Shown here: in pieces, positions 1 through 8,137 of the stretch
Numbering within the stretch: position 1 is the stretch's first letter
Layout: each line of letters starts with the position of its first letter
Source: Candidatus Omnitrophota bacterium
GTDB lineage: Bacteria > Omnitrophota > Gorgyraeia > Aquiviventales > Aquiviventaceae
Assembly (NCBI GenBank): GCA_020057015.1
Contig: JAGVGS010000107.1
Coordinates: 1 to 43,471, forward strand
Direction of reading: 5' to 3'
DNA length: 43,471 bases
The notes under the pieces: model-generated
What the model saw: the letters and a program-made list of their open reading frames with translations, nothing else
The model's database searches: none
Told to the model about the DNA's origin: nothing
Translations under genes and position numbers: made by a program

Positions 1-1
1 C

Positions 2-1963
2 CGCTTCGATGCTGTCGATGCGCTGGAGTTCTACGGAGAGCCTGACGTGACGCGCTTCTACAACATGCAGGTGTATTGGCTCAACTTCGAGGCAGACAGC
101 CCAGCGCGCATGACAACCCGGCAGAATGGCGATGCGCGCGGCTTCGAGGTGCTCAGCTACCCGCACACGCTGCACCTAGAGGGCAACGAGGCGTATTACT
201 CCGAATCGCCCACCGACGCGCATTGGTTCTTTGACCATGAAATCTATGCCGGGGACAGCTACGACATCACGCTGGACGTCGATCAGCTCGCCCACACCGG
301 CGAGGACGCCAAGCTCATCGTGGGACTGCAAGGGCTCTCTACGTGGGGCTACGGCGACAGCGCGCACAAGCGCCAGCACGCCCTCCTGCGCCTCAATGGG
401 GAGCAGGTCGGCGAGCACGAGTGGGACAATGATACGTATGCGCGCCTGGTGCTCTCCGTGCCGGTGAACCAGTTGCAAGAGGGGGCCAATGTCCTCACCG
501 TCGAAGCCACCGATGAGGAGGGGACCCTGGAGCAATTCTTCATGGTCGATGCGGTGCACCTGACCTATCCGCGAAAACTCGTGGCCGGCGAGGAGGGCCT
601 CGCCTTTCGCACCGCGGCGCGTCCGAAGGCGCGCTACACCATCGAAGCCCTCCCCAGCGCCGAGGTCCTCGCCTATGAGCTGCACAGCGATGGCGCCGTG
701 ACCCACATCGTCGATCCGCTCGTGGAGGTGGAGGGCGAGCACTACCGCGTCTCGCTGGCCGATGGCACGCTGCGCGGGGTCTCGTTGCTGGAGCTCAGCA
801 CGGCCGAGGCAGCAGAGCCCGGCTCCGACGCGCTGCTGGAGCCGGCGCGCACGAAGACCCGCCGCCATTATGTGGTGGTGCCGGCCTCAGCGGTAAAGAC
901 CGTGGCGGCCTTAAGCTACCATGCGCCTTCTGAGCTGGAGATCAAGAACCTGCCTGCGTATCTCGTGGTGGCACCTGCGGTCTTCCATGAGACCTTGAAG
1001 CCGTTCGTGGAGCATCGTCAGGGCCTGCTGGTTGATCTCGAAGAGGTCTACAATCTGTTCAGCTATGGCCTGCCAGAGCCCCAGGCGCTGCGCCGCTTCC
1101 TCCTATTGGCCGCCGAGCATGGGGCGAAGATGGCACTGCTGGTGGGCGATGGGCACTTCGACTACCGCAATTTCCAGGGCAGTGATGTGCCGCAATACGT
1201 GCCGGTCGCGCTGGTGCCCAACCGCTTTGGAGAAACAGTCTCAGACGCGTACTACGCCACCCCAGAGGGGGCGCTGGTGCCGAAGCTGGCCCTTGGCCGC
1301 TGGCCGGTGAATTCCGTTGAAGAGTTGCAGGCAGTCATTGAGAAGACCTTGGCGTATGAAGGGCAGGCCAGCCACGGCGCGGTGATGCTGGCCGATGATG
1401 AGCCGGTATTCCGCGCCACCCTCGATCAACTCGCTCAGCAATTACCCTATCCGGATGAAGTCGTGCGCATCAACTATGGCGAGTACGACGCGCTGGGCGC
1501 CAAAGCCAAGCTGCTGGAAGCCGTGAACAGCGGCACCGGTCTGCTGGCGTACGATGGCCATGGCGGGGTGCAATTGTGGTCCTCGGCCCAGCTGCTGACG
1601 GCTGGCGATGTTGACACGATGACCAATGAGGGTCAGTATCCGGTGTTGCTGGCCCTAGGCTGTCTCTCTGGTTATTTTGGGTATCCCGTCGACATGGACA
1701 GCTTGGCTGAGACGCTGCTGCGCGCAGAGGCTAAAGGCGTGGTCGCGGCCTTCTCACCCAGTGGCCTCACCTCCTCGGTGGAGCAGCAGACCTTTGCCAC
1801 CGCCCTCTTGCAAGCGCTCGTGACTGACCACCAATCGCTGGGTACGGCCCTGTTGCACGCGTACCAGGTCGTAGAAGCGCAACTGCCGGCCAGCAAAGCT
1901 CAAGCCCTAATCCAGACGTTCAACCTGCACGGCGATCCTGCCCTGACTCTGCGGCTTCAGTAA
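2..1963 (+). CDS. Gingipain-like C25 family cysteine peptidase, 5' end missing
   Basis: The frame is open to the left edge, so the gene starts outside the window; the first in-frame GTG at 47 is probably internal because the upstream codons continue the same kind of sequence (...DALEFYGEPD). The middle is a beta-rich region. The C-terminal third has the C25 hallmarks: an ALLVGDG segment, the catalytic His in YDGHGG (codon at 1559) and the catalytic Cys in LALGCLSGYF (codon at 1661), then a C-terminal NLHGDPALTL segment typical of the family. C25 enzymes are secreted Arg/Lys-type proteases related to caspases. This one lies just upstream of a RiPP-type cluster, 66 bases before the SGNH gene, so a role in cleaving a secreted product is possible but unproven. 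Family call is firm; specificity is unknown. Confidence 0.85.
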   Translation, partial: RFDAVDALEFYGEPDVTRFYNMQVYWLNFEADSPARMTTRQNGDARGFEVLSYPHTLHLEGNEAYYSESPTDAHWFFDHEIYAGDSYDITLDVDQLAHTGEDAKLIVGLQGLSTWGYGDSAHKRQHALLRLNGEQVGEHEWDNDTYARLVLSVPVNQLQEGANVLTVEATDEEGTLEQFFMVDAVHLTYPRKLVAGEEGLAFRTAARPKARYTIEALPSAEVLAYELHSDGAVTHIVDPLVEVEGEHYRVSLADGTLRGVSLLELSTAEAAEPGSDALLEPARTKTRRHYVVVPASAVKTVAALSYHAPSELEIKNLPAYLVVAPAVFHETLKPFVEHRQGLLVDLEEVYNLFSYGLPEPQALRRFLLLAAEHGAKMALLVGDGHFDYRNFQGSDVPQYVPVALVPNRFGETVSDAYYATPEGALVPKLALGRWPVNSVEELQAVIEKTLAYEGQASHGAVMLADDEPVFRATLDQLAQQLPYPDEVVRINYGEYDALGAKAKLLEAVNSGTGLLAYDGHGGVQLWSSAQLLTAGDVDTMTNEGQYPVLLALGCLSGYFGYPVDMDSLAETLLRAEAKGVVAAFSPSGLTSSVEQQTFATALLQALVTDHQSLGTALLHAYQVVEAQLPASKAQALIQTFNLHGDPALTLRLQ

Positions 1964-2029
1964 TCCCCCGTCGGAGGCCACCCGTTTTGGGCGCGTCCGT
2001 CCATCTCCGGCATGCTATGATGTCGGGCC

Positions 2030-3049
2030 ATGAGGCGCGTGCGCACGGTGTTGCTTGGCCTGGGGGCGAGCCTCTTGCTGCTTGAAGGCGCACTCCGGTG
2101 GTGGTGGCCGCAACCGATGTATGCCACACGGGCGAGTCCGCTTGGTTGGGCGCACATCCCCGGAGCGCAGTTGACGTATGCCCGCCAGGAATTCCGCACC
2201 CGTATTACCTATAACCGCCTTGGGTTGCGTGACCGCGACTACCCACTCCAGAAGCCCGCGCACACGAGGCGCCTGCTGTGTCTGGGCGACTCGTTCACCG
2301 TGGGGATGGAAGTGCCTCACGACCTTGTCTGGACCGAGCAGATAGAGCAGCGGCTCAATACGCCCGGGGCAGGGGCCCCGGCGGTGGAGGTCATCAACGC
2401 CGGGGTGCCGGGCTATGGCTTGGATCAAATGAACCTCTTCCTGCGCCGGGAGGGACGAGCGCTGCAGCCGGATCTGGTCATCGTGCTGCATATGGGGTTC
2501 TTCGGCCGTGAACTGGGCCATCAGCTCGCCCGTTTGGTCGATGGGCAGCTGGAGCTGCGCGAGGCGCAATTTACGCGCACTCAACAGGCGCTGCGTCGCG
2601 TCTTGTCGTGGTGGCGGTTCCATTCCCACGTGGTCGCTGCCCTGTGCGAGTCCACCAAGGGGCTGCCGGGAGTGGCCCGCGTGTACGAGGCGGCACATTT
2701 TTGGGGCCGCACACGCCTGGTAGCACAGCAAGCTCTCGGCGCCTTTGAGGCCGCACCGGCCGCACTCACCCCCGAGCTGGCGCTGACCTATGCGTTGTTG
2801 GATGACCTGCGGCGGCTGGTGGTCGCTGAGGGAGGGCAGTTGCTGTTGGTGCTAGGTGATGAGCAGGCTGCGCCGTTAAAGGCCTATTGCCGCGCGATGG
2901 GAGCGGCCTGCTTGGCGCTGCCCTTTGCGCCGGCACGGTACCCGCTCGATGGCCACTGGAATGCGGAAGGCCACGCGGCCGTGGCCCAGGCGCTCGCACC
3001 CTGGATCCAGGACTGGCTTTCGGTTGACTTCCTGCAACCTGCATCATAG
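2030..3049 (+). CDS. Membrane-anchored SGNH/GDSL-family hydrolase
   Basis: 339 residues with an N-terminal hydrophobic anchor (about residues 6-22, LLGLGASLLLLEGAL) behind two Arg. The SGNH blocks are visible: block I GDSFT with nucleophile Ser88, a downstream INAGVPGYG block with the oxyanion Gly/Asn type residues, and a C-terminal DGHWNAEGH carrying the Asp-x-His pair. The family removes or transfers acyl groups on lipids, sugars or peptidoglycan. The N-terminal part (TYNRLGLRDRDY) matches the region seen before the catalytic domain in many such proteins. No clear Shine-Dalgarno precedes the ATG. It sits 9 bases before the HPr-kinase-like gene and may belong to the same transcription unit; the substrate cannot be read from sequence. 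Confidence 0.8.
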   Translation: MRRVRTVLLGLGASLLLLEGALRWWWPQPMYATRASPLGWAHIPGAQLTYARQEFRTRITYNRLGLRDRDYPLQKPAHTRRLLCLGDSFTVGMEVPHDLVWTEQIEQRLNTPGAGAPAVEVINAGVPGYGLDQMNLFLRREGRALQPDLVIVLHMGFFGRELGHQLARLVDGQLELREAQFTRTQQALRRVLSWWRFHSHVVAALCESTKGLPGVARVYEAAHFWGRTRLVAQQALGAFEAAPAALTPELALTYALLDDLRRLVVAEGGQLLLVLGDEQAAPLKAYCRAMGAACLALPFAPARYPLDGHWNAEGHAAVAQALAPWIQDWLSVDFLQPAS

Positions 3050-3058
3050 ACTGCCTGC

Positions 3059-3889
3059 ATGTCTGAGCACGACGTCAGCCTCGGTATCGCCGGTCTGACC
3101 TTGCGTTTGCTGGATGACGTTCTCGTGCCTCCCGAATGGCTCACCACCACGTGCGCACCCTTCCAGGTCTCGGCGGCCCCGGCAGCGAACGCGCTGACCG
3201 TGGCCATTCATCGCGACCCGTCTTTTGAGCGCGGCGAGGACCAGTTGCACCTGCACCCTGGGCAGGAGCCTGGGGGCTTTCACATGCGCGGGTATGATTT
3301 TTTGATCGCGCGCCGCCGCTGCGGGTTGCCCTTTGAGGTGGAGGCGCATCCAGACGCCGGTATGGCCGGGGTGCTGCGCTGGGTGACGAGCTTAGCACTG
3401 CTCGAGCAAGGCGGCCTGCTGCTGCACGCAGCTTCCGGTGCCCTGGAAGGTCGTGGGATTATTTGTGCCGGCCCTTCGGGCAGCGGGAAAACCACCCTCT
3501 CTCGCTTGCTGCAATCCCATCTGCAGCTGTTTACCGATGAAACCACCGCAGTGCAGTTCACCGGGGCCATGCCGCTGGCCTATGCCACCCCGTTTGCCGG
3601 AGAGCTGGGTCCGGTCTCGGGTCCGGCTGCTGCTCCGTTAGAGGTGGTGTGCTTTTTAAAGCACGCAAAGGCTCATGCAGTGCGTGCGCTGCACCCTGCC
3701 GAAGCGGTCGAGCGTCTCATGGGCTGCACGTTCTTGCCGCGCGATGGCACCCTGTGGATCACCACAGCGTTGGCGACGGCCGAGCGGCTCGCGCGGGCCG
3801 TACCGTGTCTGGAATTGGCGTTTGCTCCTGAAGCCTCAGTCGTGGAGGTGGTGCGCGATGTCCTCGCTCAACCCGTGTCGCCGGCCTGA
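3059..3889 (+). CDS. HPr-kinase-like P-loop protein of a RiPP cluster
   Basis: 276 residues. A Walker A motif GPSGSGKT lies at residues 138-145, preceded by the LLLHAAS segment that characterises HprK/SerK-like kinases found beside PqqD and radical SAM or asparagine-synthetase genes. FTDETTAV follows and resembles the conserved acidic loop after the P-loop. The N-terminal 110 residues are a variable domain. In such clusters the protein is usually annotated as an HPr kinase/phosphorylase homolog of unknown substrate and is thought to phosphorylate a peptide or small molecule. It overlaps the PqqD gene by 32 bases, which ties the two together. It is not a bona fide HPr kinase of sugar regulation, because the context and N-terminus differ. 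Confidence 0.8.
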   Translation: MSEHDVSLGIAGLTLRLLDDVLVPPEWLTTTCAPFQVSAAPAANALTVAIHRDPSFERGEDQLHLHPGQEPGGFHMRGYDFLIARRRCGLPFEVEAHPDAGMAGVLRWVTSLALLEQGGLLLHAASGALEGRGIICAGPSGSGKTTLSRLLQSHLQLFTDETTAVQFTGAMPLAYATPFAGELGPVSGPAAAPLEVVCFLKHAKAHAVRALHPAEAVERLMGCTFLPRDGTLWITTALATAERLARAVPCLELAFAPEASVVEVVRDVLAQPVSPA

Positions 3890-4148
3890 AATTGCGTGGC
3901 GCGTCATCGACGGGGAAGCTGTCGTGGTAAACCCACGGGCCGGCCTCATCTATCCGTTTAATCCGGTCGCCACGCGCTGCTGGGAGCTCGCCGATGGCAC
4001 GCGCACTGCCGAGCAGATCATCATGGCCCTCTATGAAGAGTTCGATGTGCCGCGCGAGCAGCTCGAGCGCGACATGCAGGCATTCCTCGCCACGCTGCAC
4101 GAGAAGGGGCTGCTCATGACCGCTACGGTGATGGCAGCAGCGGCGTGA
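3858..4148 (+). CDS. PqqD-like RiPP recognition chaperone
   Basis: 96 residues. Start is ATG 3858, with GGAGG at 3844-3848; a longer in-frame opening upstream is only the shadow of the kinase gene. The sequence has the PqqD layout: beta strands with the conserved turn VVVNPRAGLIYPFNPVATRCWEL, followed by a winged-helix half (DGTRTAEQIIMALYEEFDV...VERDMQAFLATLHEKGLL). PqqD family proteins bind the leader of a precursor peptide and deliver it to the radical SAM enzyme. The stop codon shares one base with the start codon of the radical SAM gene (TGATG), which suggests translational coupling of the two partners. Confidence 0.9.
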   Translation: MSSLNPCRRPEIAWRVIDGEAVVVNPRAGLIYPFNPVATRCWELADGTRTAEQIIMALYEEFDVPREQLERDMQAFLATLHEKGLLMTATVMAAAA

Positions 4149-5437
4149 TGGGCGGCTGTAGCCAGGGAGGATGCGGCAGCGGGTGCGGTGCTGGGGCCTT
4201 GCCCTCAGCGCCCCAAGTGCTTGACCTCACAGATCGCATCGCGCAGTCAGTGCCGTCCAACCCGCTGCGCGTGGAGAGCGCCGAGGCGCGCGAGCATCTG
4301 AACCGGATTTTTTTGAAGGTCGACCAGCGCAAAATCCCCTTTTGGACCCACCTCGATCTCACCTACAAGTGCAACACCGACTGTATCCACTGTTACTGCC
4401 AGCACCTGGACCCAGCCTTCGGCGGCAAGTACGATAAGCAGGATTTAACGACTGCTGAGATTAAGGGGTTGCTCGACCAGTTGGCCGACTACGGCGTGCT
4501 GAATCTCACGCTCTCCGGCGGCGAGCTGCTCGTGCGCAAAGACTTCTTCGAGATCGCGTTTTACGCCAGCCGCGAGAAACACTTTGCCCTCTCGTTTTAC
4601 ACGAACGGCACGCTGGTCAACGAGCGCATTGCCGCGCGCGTTGCGGAGCTTTGCCCGGTGGCGGTGGAGATCAGCCTGCAAGGGGCCACGGCCGAAGTGC
4701 ACGACTACGTGGTGCAGCGGCCCGGGTCGTTTCAGCGGGTCATCGCTGCGGCCCGCATGCTCCGCGCCCGCGGTGTCAATGTCGTGCTCAAAACCACGCT
4801 GATGCAGCCGAACTTTCATCAAGCCGATGAGCTCGTGCGCCTGGCCGGCAGCCTGGGGGCCAGTGCCTACCGCACCAGCCTCGATCTGACCCCTAAGAAC
4901 GATGGGGATACCAGCGTGCAGCGATTCAACCTCACCGACGAGCAATTTGCAGACTACATCGCGCGCGACTACCCTGAACCCTTTCAGTATCGCGAGCCCA
5001 TCTCGCTTGAGGAGGCCCGCCAGCGATCGACCTGTGGCACTGGCACCGTGGCCTGCTATATCTCGCCCTATGGCGATGTCTACCCGTGCATCCAACTACT
5101 GATTTCGATGGGCAATATCCGCGAGCGCTCGTTCAAGGAGATTTGGGAAGCCCCCTCTGAGCTGCGCCGTAAGCTCGAGGCGATTCAAACCTACGGTGAT
5201 CTGCCGGATTGCCAAACCTGCGAATACGTGCAGCTGTGTCAGCGCTGCCACGGGCTGGCCTATCTGGAAACCGGGGATCTGACCAAGTGCTATAAGATGG
5301 TGCTGCGTTCAGCCAAGCTGAACACCGAGGTGAATGCCCGCATGGCGCCCAAGGTCGAATCCAGCGTGGTGCCGGTCGCGGCCGGGCCGATGCTCATCGA
5401 GCGGCAGTCGCCGGCGTTCACGAGTTTCAGTCGTTAA
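4148..5437 (+). CDS. Radical SAM/SPASM peptide-modifying enzyme
   Basis: 429 residues from ATG 4148; the preceding GTG at 4145 is possible but overlaps more. The core holds the CxxxCxxC cluster motif in YKCNTDCIHCYC, an SGGE-type SAM-binding strand (TLSGGELL), and a C-terminal SPASM region with repeated Cys (TCGTGTVACYISPYGDVYPC..., then CQTCEYVQLCQRC) that should hold auxiliary iron-sulfur clusters. The N-terminus is unusual: GGCSQGGCGSGCGAG, four Cys in a Gly-rich tail before the fold begins. Together with the PqqD partner upstream and the Cys-containing peptide 23 bases downstream, the likely reaction is a carbon-centred crosslink on that peptide, perhaps a thioether. The chemistry itself is inference. 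Confidence 0.92.
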   Translation: MGGCSQGGCGSGCGAGALPSAPQVLDLTDRIAQSVPSNPLRVESAEAREHLNRIFLKVDQRKIPFWTHLDLTYKCNTDCIHCYCQHLDPAFGGKYDKQDLTTAEIKGLLDQLADYGVLNLTLSGGELLVRKDFFEIAFYASREKHFALSFYTNGTLVNERIAARVAELCPVAVEISLQGATAEVHDYVVQRPGSFQRVIAAARMLRARGVNVVLKTTLMQPNFHQADELVRLAGSLGASAYRTSLDLTPKNDGDTSVQRFNLTDEQFADYIARDYPEPFQYREPISLEEARQRSTCGTGTVACYISPYGDVYPCIQLLISMGNIRERSFKEIWEAPSELRRKLEAIQTYGDLPDCQTCEYVQLCQRCHGLAYLETGDLTKCYKMVLRSAKLNTEVNARMAPKVESSVVPVAAGPMLIERQSPAFTSFSR

Positions 5438-5460
5438 CCACCACAGAGGAGGGATGCATC

Positions 5461-5625
5461 ATGGCACCACCAGCACGCAAGCGGGCCTATGAGCCGCCAA
5501 AGTTGCACAGCGTGCAGGCCATTGAGGCCGGCTCGGCGGTATGTTGCAAGACCAATAGCGGAGCGTGCTCAGCCGCTGCCAAGTCCGGCGGCGGTAAGGG
5601 CCAGCGCTCCAAGGACACCTCCTGA
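5461..5625 (+). CDS. Candidate RiPP precursor peptide (54 residues)
   Basis: Small ORF ATG 5461 to TGA 5623-5625, with an excellent Shine-Dalgarno GAGGAGGG at 5446-5453, seven bases before the ATG. The leader half is basic and contains YEPPKLHSVQAIEAG, and the core half has three Cys in AVCCKTNSGAC (Cys28, Cys29, Cys36), followed by a Gly/Ser/Lys-rich tail (AAAKSGGGKGQRSKDTS). Position directly after the radical SAM gene, small size, and the leader-plus-Cys-core layout are what is expected of a radical-SAM-modified peptide such as a sactipeptide-like product. No double-Gly leader end is obvious; cleavage may lie near AIEAG. Identification as precursor is inference from context and composition. 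Confidence 0.78.
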   Translation: MAPPARKRAYEPPKLHSVQAIEAGSAVCCKTNSGACSAAAKSGGGKGQRSKDTS

Positions 5626-5630
5626 CGCTT

Positions 5631-7037
5631 GTGCGCGCCTCGGGGAAGACATTTCAGGCGACAGCGCCTCTGGATCGGACAGCAGAGGCGCTGTTTGTTT
5701 GCTCCCTATCGCAAGAGGGTCTGGTGTGGATCACTGCGCGGGGCAACAGCATGGCGCCCACGTGGACCGATGGGGCGCTGCTGGGTGTCGTCGCGGCGCG
5801 CGCCGAGACCTTGCGGCCGGGCGATGGCATCGTGTTTCACAATGGGGAGCAGGTCGTGGCCCACCGCTTGCTGCGCCGGCGCTATGAGGAGGGCTGGTGG
5901 TGGCTGCAGCCCAAAGCCGATGCAGGGTGCACGCCCGAGCCGTGGCAACCGGAGACCGCGCTCATCGGCCGTATTGTGGCTATCGAGGCCCGCGGTCGGC
6001 AGCAGCGCTGGGACCAGGGATGGGGCCTGCTGCGGCAGCGCGCGGCCGGGTGGTGGCAGCAGGCGCATGTGGCAGGGCATGGGGCATGGCAGCAGCTGAC
6101 CAGGCAGGGCAGCCGGATCATCTCTCCCTGGCCCTGGCCGGTGCCCGAGACTGACCCGCGCCTGACGTGGGGCCGCAATATGTTCTTGCGCGAGCGATTG
6201 GCCGCGTGTGTGCGGGTGCTTGCTCCTGCCGGCATCGAATCGATGCTGCTCAAGGGCCAGGCATTGATCTTAACCGGCGTGATGGACCCTGCCGAGCGCC
6301 CGATGGCTGACGTTGACCTGTTGGTCAAACAGGAGCAGGCCGCGAGTGTGCTGCATCTGCTGCAAGCCGCCGGCTACCGCCTGCGCGGGCCGACTGATGC
6401 GCTGCGCGCCTCGCTGGATGACCAGCTGCCCTTTGAGGATCCCTCGGGCGTGGTGTTTGACGTGCATTGGGGCGTGGTGACCGGCGGCTGGCGGTTTCGC
6501 GACGTGATCCGCCTGGATTATGAGGGACTGTGGGCGCGCAGCCAGCGCTGGGATCTTGACGGCGTACCCGTGCGCGTCATGGCTCCGGTGGACCAGCTGT
6601 TGCACTTATGCTCGCATCTCATCCTGAGCGGGGCGACCGGGCACGTGTGGTGGCAAGACCTGCGCCGGTTTCTAGAGCACCAGGGCAAGGCGATCGATTG
6701 GAGCGACTTGCTGATCCAGGCGCGCCAGGCTCGCTTGCGCACGATCGTCTGGCTGTCGTTGGACACGCTCTGGCAGCGCTGGCAAGTGCCGGTGCCGCCT
6801 CAGATCGTGCGTGCGCTGCGTCCGGCTCCGTGGCGCCGGTGGCTGCTGCGCAGCCTGCTGCCAGCGGATCTCTCCACCGCGGCGGATGAGTCCCGCTGGC
6901 AGCGCCATACGCGTGAGCTGCTGCTGATGGACCGCCCGATCGACCGCCTGCGCTTGCTGTGGCGCTGGAGCCATCCGCCGGCGGCCTGGCATGCGTATAA
7001 AGCAGGGACAGTCACTAATTTCTGTTGTGCCGACTAG
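5631..7037 (+). CDS. S24/S26 signal-peptidase-like domain fused to NTP_transf_5-type nucleotidyltransferase
   Basis: 468 residues starting at GTG 5631, only five bases after the precursor stop. Residues 30-120 resemble LexA/signal peptidase I folds: GNSMAPTW with the nucleophile Ser40, then LRPGDGIVFHNGEQVVAHRLL, and a Lys95 in LQPKADAG as the possible general base. Residues 180-460 resemble the uncharacterised nucleotidyltransferase family PF14907: ML LKGQAL with Lys208, then the acidic pair in MADVDLLV (Asp227, Asp229). Both modules are often separate genes in RiPP clusters; here they are one chain. The last residues (KAGTVTNFCCAD) and the TAG stop are encoded inside REP-like element A, so the original C-terminus has been replaced. 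Roles in peptide cleavage and nucleotidylation are inferred. Confidence 0.75.
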   Translation: MRASGKTFQATAPLDRTAEALFVCSLSQEGLVWITARGNSMAPTWTDGALLGVVAARAETLRPGDGIVFHNGEQVVAHRLLRRRYEEGWWWLQPKADAGCTPEPWQPETALIGRIVAIEARGRQQRWDQGWGLLRQRAAGWWQQAHVAGHGAWQQLTRQGSRIISPWPWPVPETDPRLTWGRNMFLRERLAACVRVLAPAGIESMLLKGQALILTGVMDPAERPMADVDLLVKQEQAASVLHLLQAAGYRLRGPTDALRASLDDQLPFEDPSGVVFDVHWGVVTGGWRFRDVIRLDYEGLWARSQRWDLDGVPVRVMAPVDQLLHLCSHLILSGATGHVWWQDLRRFLEHQGKAIDWSDLLIQARQARLRTIVWLSLDTLWQRWQVPVPPQIVRALRPAPWRRWLLRSLLPADLSTAADESRWQRHTRELLLMDRPIDRLRLLWRWSHPPAAWHAYKAGTVTNFCCAD

Positions 7038-7063
7038 GGTCCAGGGCACAAATTAGTGACTGT
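6999..7063 (+). repeat. REP-like element A, copy 1, left part (split by IS30)
   Basis: The sequence GCAGGGACAGTCACTAATTT begins an inverted repeat whose other arm AAATTAGTGACTGT ends at 7063, where the IS begins. The inner part (TGTTGTGCCGACTAGGG... TCCAGGGCACA) matches copy 2 at 11474-11550 almost base for base. The missing right end (CCCTGCTTTT) lies beyond the IS at 8143-8152. The element supplies the stop codon of the upstream gene. Confidence 0.9.
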
Positions 7064-7089
7064 TTGGGTTCAAGGTCCTAGTGCAACAC
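7064..7089 (+). repeat. IS30 left terminal inverted repeat
   Basis: 26 bases beginning TTGGGTTCAAGGT and ending GTGCAACAC; mismatches to the right end fall at positions 1, 5 and 14. Confidence 0.9.
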
Positions 7090-7126
7090 TTGGTATCCTG
7101 GTCCATCCAGGAACAAGGAGTTGCAC

Positions 7127-8131
7127 ATGTCAAGGTCCCGGCACTTGGACTTGCGTGAACGCGAGGAGTTCAGCCGCATGTTAGCCGCGAATCAGAGTGT
7201 GCGCATGATTGCCCGCTGCCTGCGTCGCGCTCCCAGCAGCCTGACCCGGGAGCTGCAGCGGCATCGAGCCTCGCGGGTGACGTATCGGGCGGTCTTCGCA
7301 CAACACCGGGCGCAGCGCTGGGCCACGCAACCTCGGAAGCCCCGCACGCTCGCGGTGGAGCCCCACCTGCGGGCCGTCGTCTTCACGCTCCTCGCGCAGC
7401 ACTGGTCCCCCGAACAGATTGCGCGCGGGCTGCCGCAGCGGTATCCTGACGACCCGACCATGCGCATCTCTCACGAAGCCATCTACACGTACCTGTACGT
7501 CTTGCCCCGGGGCGCCTTGAAGAAGGAGCTCATTCGAGTCCTGCGCCACCGGCATCACGTCCGCCGTCCCCGTGGCAAGGCGCGTCTCACGTCCCGACCG
7601 ATCCAGGACGCCATCAGCATTGAGGAGCGCCCGGCCGCGGTGGCGGATCGCACCCTGCCCGGCCACTGGGAAGGCGATCTGCTCATGGGCCACGGCAACG
7701 CCTCGGCCCTGGGCACCCTGGTGGAGCGCACGACCCGGTTCACGCTCTTGGTCCCCTTGCGCGGCAAGGATGCTCCCAGCGTCCGGCAGGCGTTCGCCCG
7801 CGAGCTGCGCACGCTGCCACAGCAGTTGCGCCAGTCGCTGACCTACGACCAGGGCCAGGAGATGGCCCAACATCGGCTCTTCACCGCCCAGACGCAGATG
7901 CGCGTCTACTTCGCGCATCCGCACTGCCCGTGGGAGCGGGGCACGAACGAGAACACCAACGGGCTCTTGCGGCAGTTCTTCCCCAAAGGCACTCGCTTTA
8001 CCACCATCAGCCGCCGACAGATCAAACACATTCAGGCGCTCCTCAACGACCGGCCACGCAAGGTCCTGACCTGGCACAGTCCAGCGAAGGTCTTCAAGGA
8101 CGTCTTGGAACGTGTTGCACTAGAACCTTGA
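7127..8131 (+). CDS. IS30-family DDE transposase
   Basis: 334 residues from ATG 7127, which has AAGGAG at 7115-7120 six bases upstream; an in-frame TTG at 7121 is less likely. The N-terminus is a helix-turn-helix of the IS30 type (LDLREREEFSRMLAANQSVRMIARCLRR). The DDE triad is recognisable: LPGHWEGDLLMG (first Asp), LTYDQGQEMAQH (second Asp) and the Glu in PWERGTNENTNGLLRQFF, which is diagnostic for IS30. The family's normal length is about 320-380 residues, so the enzyme looks complete and active. The stop codon is formed by bases of the right inverted repeat. Confidence 0.97.
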   Translation: MSRSRHLDLREREEFSRMLAANQSVRMIARCLRRAPSSLTRELQRHRASRVTYRAVFAQHRAQRWATQPRKPRTLAVEPHLRAVVFTLLAQHWSPEQIARGLPQRYPDDPTMRISHEAIYTYLYVLPRGALKKELIRVLRHRHHVRRPRGKARLTSRPIQDAISIEERPAAVADRTLPGHWEGDLLMGHGNASALGTLVERTTRFTLLVPLRGKDAPSVRQAFARELRTLPQQLRQSLTYDQGQEMAQHRLFTAQTQMRVYFAHPHCPWERGTNENTNGLLRQFFPKGTRFTTISRRQIKHIQALLNDRPRKVLTWHSPAKVFKDVLERVALEP

Positions 8132-8137
8132 ATCCAC
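8112..8137 (+). repeat. IS30 right terminal inverted repeat
   Basis: 26 bases, GTGTTGCACTAG through AATCCAC, the inverse of the left end; it contains the transposase stop codon TGA at 8129-8131. Confidence 0.9.

Larger units (their letters stand above)
7064..8137 (+). mobile_element. IS30-family insertion sequence, complete (1074 bp)
   Basis: Terminal inverted repeats of 26 bases lie at 7064-7089 and 8112-8137 and match at 23 of 26 positions (shared core TTCAAGGT and CTAGTGCAACAC). The element is bracketed by a direct repeat ACTGT (7059-7063 and 8138-8142), a probable target duplication. It carries one transposase gene whose stop codon lies inside the right repeat. Removing the IS and one ACTGT restores an intact REP-like element A identical in layout to copy 2, so both ends and the empty site are well defined. 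The intact gene and clean ends suggest a recent insertion. Confidence 0.95.

Noticed and set aside
7181..8077. 298-codon minus-strand frame across the IS
   Set aside because: Opposite strand of the clear IS30 transposase; no recognisable protein.
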